This document shows, one piece after another, positions 4,140-6,328 of a stretch of DNA of 6,328 nt. Both the position numbers and the translations under genes were made by a program. The stretch is from Ferroglobus sp. (lineage in GTDB: Archaea; Halobacteriota; Archaeoglobi; Archaeoglobales; Archaeoglobaceae), in NCBI GenBank assembly GCA_015523665.1, contig WAJX01000110.1, positions 1-6,328 on the forward strand, read 5' to 3'. Within the stretch, counting starts at the first letter, position 1. Each line of letters begins with the position of its first letter. The notes below the pieces were generated by a model, which saw nothing but the letters and a program-made list of their open reading frames with translations, searched no databases and was not told where the DNA came from.

Positions 4140-5399
4140 ATGTCCATGGACTCCAATATTTTTGAAAGGATGATGAGAAAAAATAGGATTTTCAAAAATA
4201 GAGATGTCCTGAGACATTCATACACACCAGAAAACCTTCCACACAGAAGAAAACAGATCGAAACTCTTGCATCCTTTCTTCTTCCAGCTTTAAATGGAGA
4301 GACTCCATCTAATATACTCGTTTATGGGAAAACTGGAACTGGAAAAACTGCAACGGTAAAATATGTTGGAAAACAGCTTGAAGAAGCTGGGAGAAACTTG
4401 AAAGTAAATTGTTATGTTCACTATCTCAACTGTGAGATAATAGATACACAATATAGAGTTCTTGCAACACTTGCAAAGGCCCTTGGAAGAAATGTTCCGA
4501 TGACTGGTTGGCCTACTGACCAAGTTTATGAAGAGGTTAAGAATGCTATAGATGAGAAAGATCAAACGATAATAATAGTTCTAGATGAGATCGATAAATT
4601 AGTGAGAAAGGGTGATGAAGTATTATATAACCTCTCAAGAATAAATTCAGAATTAAAAAATGCCAGAGTTAGTATAATCGGTATATCTAATGACCTAAAA
4701 TTCAAGAATTTCCTTGATCCAAGAGTTATAAGTTCTTTAAGTGAGGAAGAGATAGTTTTCCCACCATACAATGCCGAACAACTTCAAGACATCCTCATTC
4801 AAAGAGCTGAATTAGCGTTTTATGAAGGTGTTCTTGATGAAGATGTTATTCCCTATTGTGCAGCTCTCGCAGCTCAAGAACATGGAGATGCCAGAAAAGC
4901 TTTAGATTTACTCAGAGTTAGTGGAGAGATTGCAGAAATGGAAAACTCAGATAAAATAACAAGAGAACACGTAAAAGCAGCTGTGAGAAAAATTGAAGCT
5001 GACCATGTTATTGAGGCTGTTAGAACGTTGCCAACTCAAACTAAGCTTGTTTTGTATAGTATAATACTCCTCCACGAAAATGGAAAGAGAAAGTCCACAA
5101 CTGGTGAAGTATATGCAGTATATAGATCACTATGCAAAAGGTTAAGCCTAGATATACTCACACAGAGGAGAGTTAGCGATTTACTGTCTGAGCTTGATAT
5201 GTTAGGGATTATAAATTCAATAATAATATCCAAGGGTAGATACGGTAGAACCAGAGAAATACAGCTTGATGTTCCCGCTAAACCCATAAAAGATGTGATT
5301 TTAGATGATTACAGGCTTGAAGCTCTTAAGAAGATGGAAAAATCATTTAGATCTATAATAACTCTTGAGGTGTTTGATTATACCAATCAAAAATTTTAA
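4140..5399 (+). CDS. Orc1/Cdc6-type replication initiator
   Basis: This 419-residue AAA+ ATPase is the archaeal counterpart of eukaryotic Orc1 and Cdc6. It binds origin DNA and loads the MCM helicase. Visible motifs: an N-terminal region with YTPENLPHR (28-36); Walker A GKTGTGKT (63-70); Walker B IIIVLDEID (144-152) with Asp149-Glu150; sensor 1 GISND (181-185); sensor 2 GDARKALDLL (249-258) with its Arg; and a C-terminal winged-helix DNA-binding domain at about 296-385. All ATPase residues look intact and the length is normal, so it should be active. It resembles the main Orc1-1 type rather than the divergent Orc1-2/3 forms, though that needs a tree. The start at 4140 follows an AGGTGAT site. 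The upstream 372-bp gene-free gap may be its origin. The next gene, cofG, begins about 25-30 bp downstream in the same frame. Confidence 0.95.
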   Translation: MSMDSNIFERMMRKNRIFKNRDVLRHSYTPENLPHRRKQIETLASFLLPALNGETPSNILVYGKTGTGKTATVKYVGKQLEEAGRNLKVNCYVHYLNCEIIDTQYRVLATLAKALGRNVPMTGWPTDQVYEEVKNAIDEKDQTIIIVLDEIDKLVRKGDEVLYNLSRINSELKNARVSIIGISNDLKFKNFLDPRVISSLSEEEIVFPPYNAEQLQDILIQRAELAFYEGVLDEDVIPYCAALAAQEHGDARKALDLLRVSGEIAEMENSDKITREHVKAAVRKIEADHVIEAVRTLPTQTKLVLYSIILLHENGKRKSTTGEVYAVYRSLCKRLSLDILTQRRVSDLLSELDMLGIINSIIISKGRYGRTREIQLDVPAKPIKDVILDDYRLEALKKMEKSFRSIITLEVFDYTNQKF

Positions 5400-5429
5400 A
5401 CTCATCTCAGCTCTCTTTTCTTTGTGATT

Positions 5430-6328
5430 GTGACATATTCCCAAAACGTTTTCATACCACTTACAAGAGTTTGTAGGAATAGATGTTATTATTGTGGATT
5501 TAGGAGTGATGATGGAAATATAATGATGCCTGAAGAAGTAATGAGTTTTCTAAAGAGAGCTTCAAAAGCTAGCGAAGCTCTATTAACTTTTGGTGAGATG
5601 CCTGAAGTTAATGAAAAAGTTAAGGGTAAACTTGATGAGATTGGATATAATAACTTTATAGATTACGTTTACGATATATGTATCCTATCAATTAAAGTTG
5701 GTCTACTCCCTCACACAAATGCGGGTGTACTCTCCTATTCTCAATTAAAAAGACTAAGAGATGTGAACGCAAGTATGGGGCTAATGCTTGAGCAAGCAGT
5801 AGAACTTGAATGCCATTCTGAAAGCCCAGGAAAGAAGCCAGAAGTGAGGATAAGACACATCAAAAATGCTGGAAAGCTTAAAATACCATTTACAACTGGC
5901 ATACTTATAGGGATCGGTGAAAGTAAATATGATAGGGAATATTCCCTTGAAGTTATCTCAGAACTTTCAAAAAATTATGGACATATTCAAGAAGTTATAG
6001 TGCAAAATTTCTCACCAAAAAAAGGGACTAAGATGGAAAACTTTGAGCCCCCCACTGAAAAAGAGTTGATAGAAGTTGTAAAAATTGCCAGAAGGATTAT
6101 ACCGAAAGATGTCGCAATACAAGTCCCACCAAACCTTGTTAGTGATCTTTACACTTTAATCAAAGCTGGAGCAAACGATTTAGGTGGTATATCTGAAATT
6201 ACCCCAGACTATATAAATCCGGAACATCCTTGGCCAAAGTTGTCGGAAATTGAAAAAAAGCTTAGAGATGTAAAACTCAAAGAAAGACTTCCGATTTATC
6301 CAAAATACATCATTGAAGGATGGTACAG
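5430..6328 (+). CDS. cofG: 7,8-didemethyl-8-hydroxy-5-deazariboflavin (Fo) synthase subunit CofG, 3' end cut by window edge
   Basis: CofG is a radical SAM enzyme that, with CofH, makes Fo, the redox chromophore of coenzyme F420, from tyrosine and a ribityl-diaminouracil intermediate. 299 codons are visible with no stop. Near the start, FIPLTRVCRNRCYYC carries the CX3CX2C [4Fe-4S] motif (Cys15, Cys19, Cys22 counted from 5430). Further family blocks follow in order: LLTFGEMPEV, LLPHTNAGVLS, SMGLMLE, SPGKKPEVRI, TGILIGIGE, VQNFSPKKGT, QVPPNLV and NDLGGISEITPDYINPEHPWP. Family members run to roughly 320-370 residues, so only the C-terminal end is missing. The start is uncertain: GTG at 5430 or GTG at 5424, the only in-frame starts after the orc1/cdc6 stop that keep the N-terminal block. 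Neither has a good ribosome binding site; a GTGAT overlaps them. cofH is not in the window. Confidence 0.95.
   Translation, partial: MTYSQNVFIPLTRVCRNRCYYCGFRSDDGNIMMPEEVMSFLKRASKASEALLTFGEMPEVNEKVKGKLDEIGYNNFIDYVYDICILSIKVGLLPHTNAGVLSYSQLKRLRDVNASMGLMLEQAVELECHSESPGKKPEVRIRHIKNAGKLKIPFTTGILIGIGESKYDREYSLEVISELSKNYGHIQEVIVQNFSPKKGTKMENFEPPTEKELIEVVKIARRIIPKDVAIQVPPNLVSDLYTLIKAGANDLGGISEITPDYINPEHPWPKLSEIEKKLRDVKLKERLPIYPKYIIEGWY

Noticed and set aside
4290..4771. Two minus-strand open frames inside orc1/cdc6
   Set aside because: They are antisense to the Walker A, Walker B and sensor 1 region and show no features of their own.
5036..5287. Minus-strand open frame opposite the winged-helix region of orc1/cdc6
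   Set aside because: Shadow frame without a start signal or family resemblance.

Overview
The window is archaeal. Five independent things show this: an Orc1/Cdc6-type replication initiator, an XPF/ERCC4-type nuclease with no bacterial counterpart, a CofG coenzyme F420 (Fo) synthase subunit, ribosome binding sites built on GGTGAT (the complement of the archaeal 16S rRNA 3' end), and BRE/TATA-like promoters. The DNA is AT-rich, arginine is mostly AGA/AGG, and the one tRNA is a G+C-rich tRNA-Arg(UCU) without an encoded CCA, which suggests a low-GC, possibly thermophilic lineage. F420 synthesis together with an HdrE/HdrD-like membrane electron-transfer pair suggests an anaerobe related to methanogens, Archaeoglobi or alkane/methane-oxidising Euryarchaeota. 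I cannot place it to genus from this window.

Layout. Positions 1-229 hold a perfect 74-bp inverted repeat (arms 4-77 and 156-229, spacer 78-155). Each arm carries a promoter-like element and the first eight codons of a TatA-like gene. The right arm runs into a complete tatA-like gene (206-517). The left arm starts a divergent gene cut by the window edge (27-1, minus strand). A second TatA-like gene (504-818) overlaps the first. It meets, tail to tail with a 3-bp gap, a minus-strand stand-alone XPF-type nuclease (822-1463). A divergent promoter region (1464-1581) separates this from a two-gene operon: an HdrE/NarI-like five-helix membrane protein (1582-2391), overlapping by 8 bp an HdrD-like iron-sulfur protein (2384-3535). 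An AT-rich gap and a minus-strand tRNA-Arg follow (3693-3767). Next come 372 bp of gene-free, very AT-rich DNA (3768-4139) that could be a replication origin, then orc1/cdc6 (4140-5399) and cofG, which is open at the window's right edge.

How the genes fit together. The TatA-like proteins belong to twin-arginine protein export; no tatC is visible here. The HdrE-HdrD pair should pass electrons between a membrane quinone or methanophenazine-type carrier, haem b and iron-sulfur clusters. The second CCG domain of the HdrD-like protein has lost two of its five cysteines, so its substrate should not be assumed to be CoM-S-S-CoB. Orc1/Cdc6 initiates replication, quite possibly from the adjacent AT-rich gap. 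CofG makes the Fo chromophore of F420 and looks unrelated in function to its neighbour.

The strongest unusual signals are the long inverted repeat linking two divergent TatA starts, the degenerate second CCG domain, and the repeat-bearing AT-rich gap beside orc1/cdc6.
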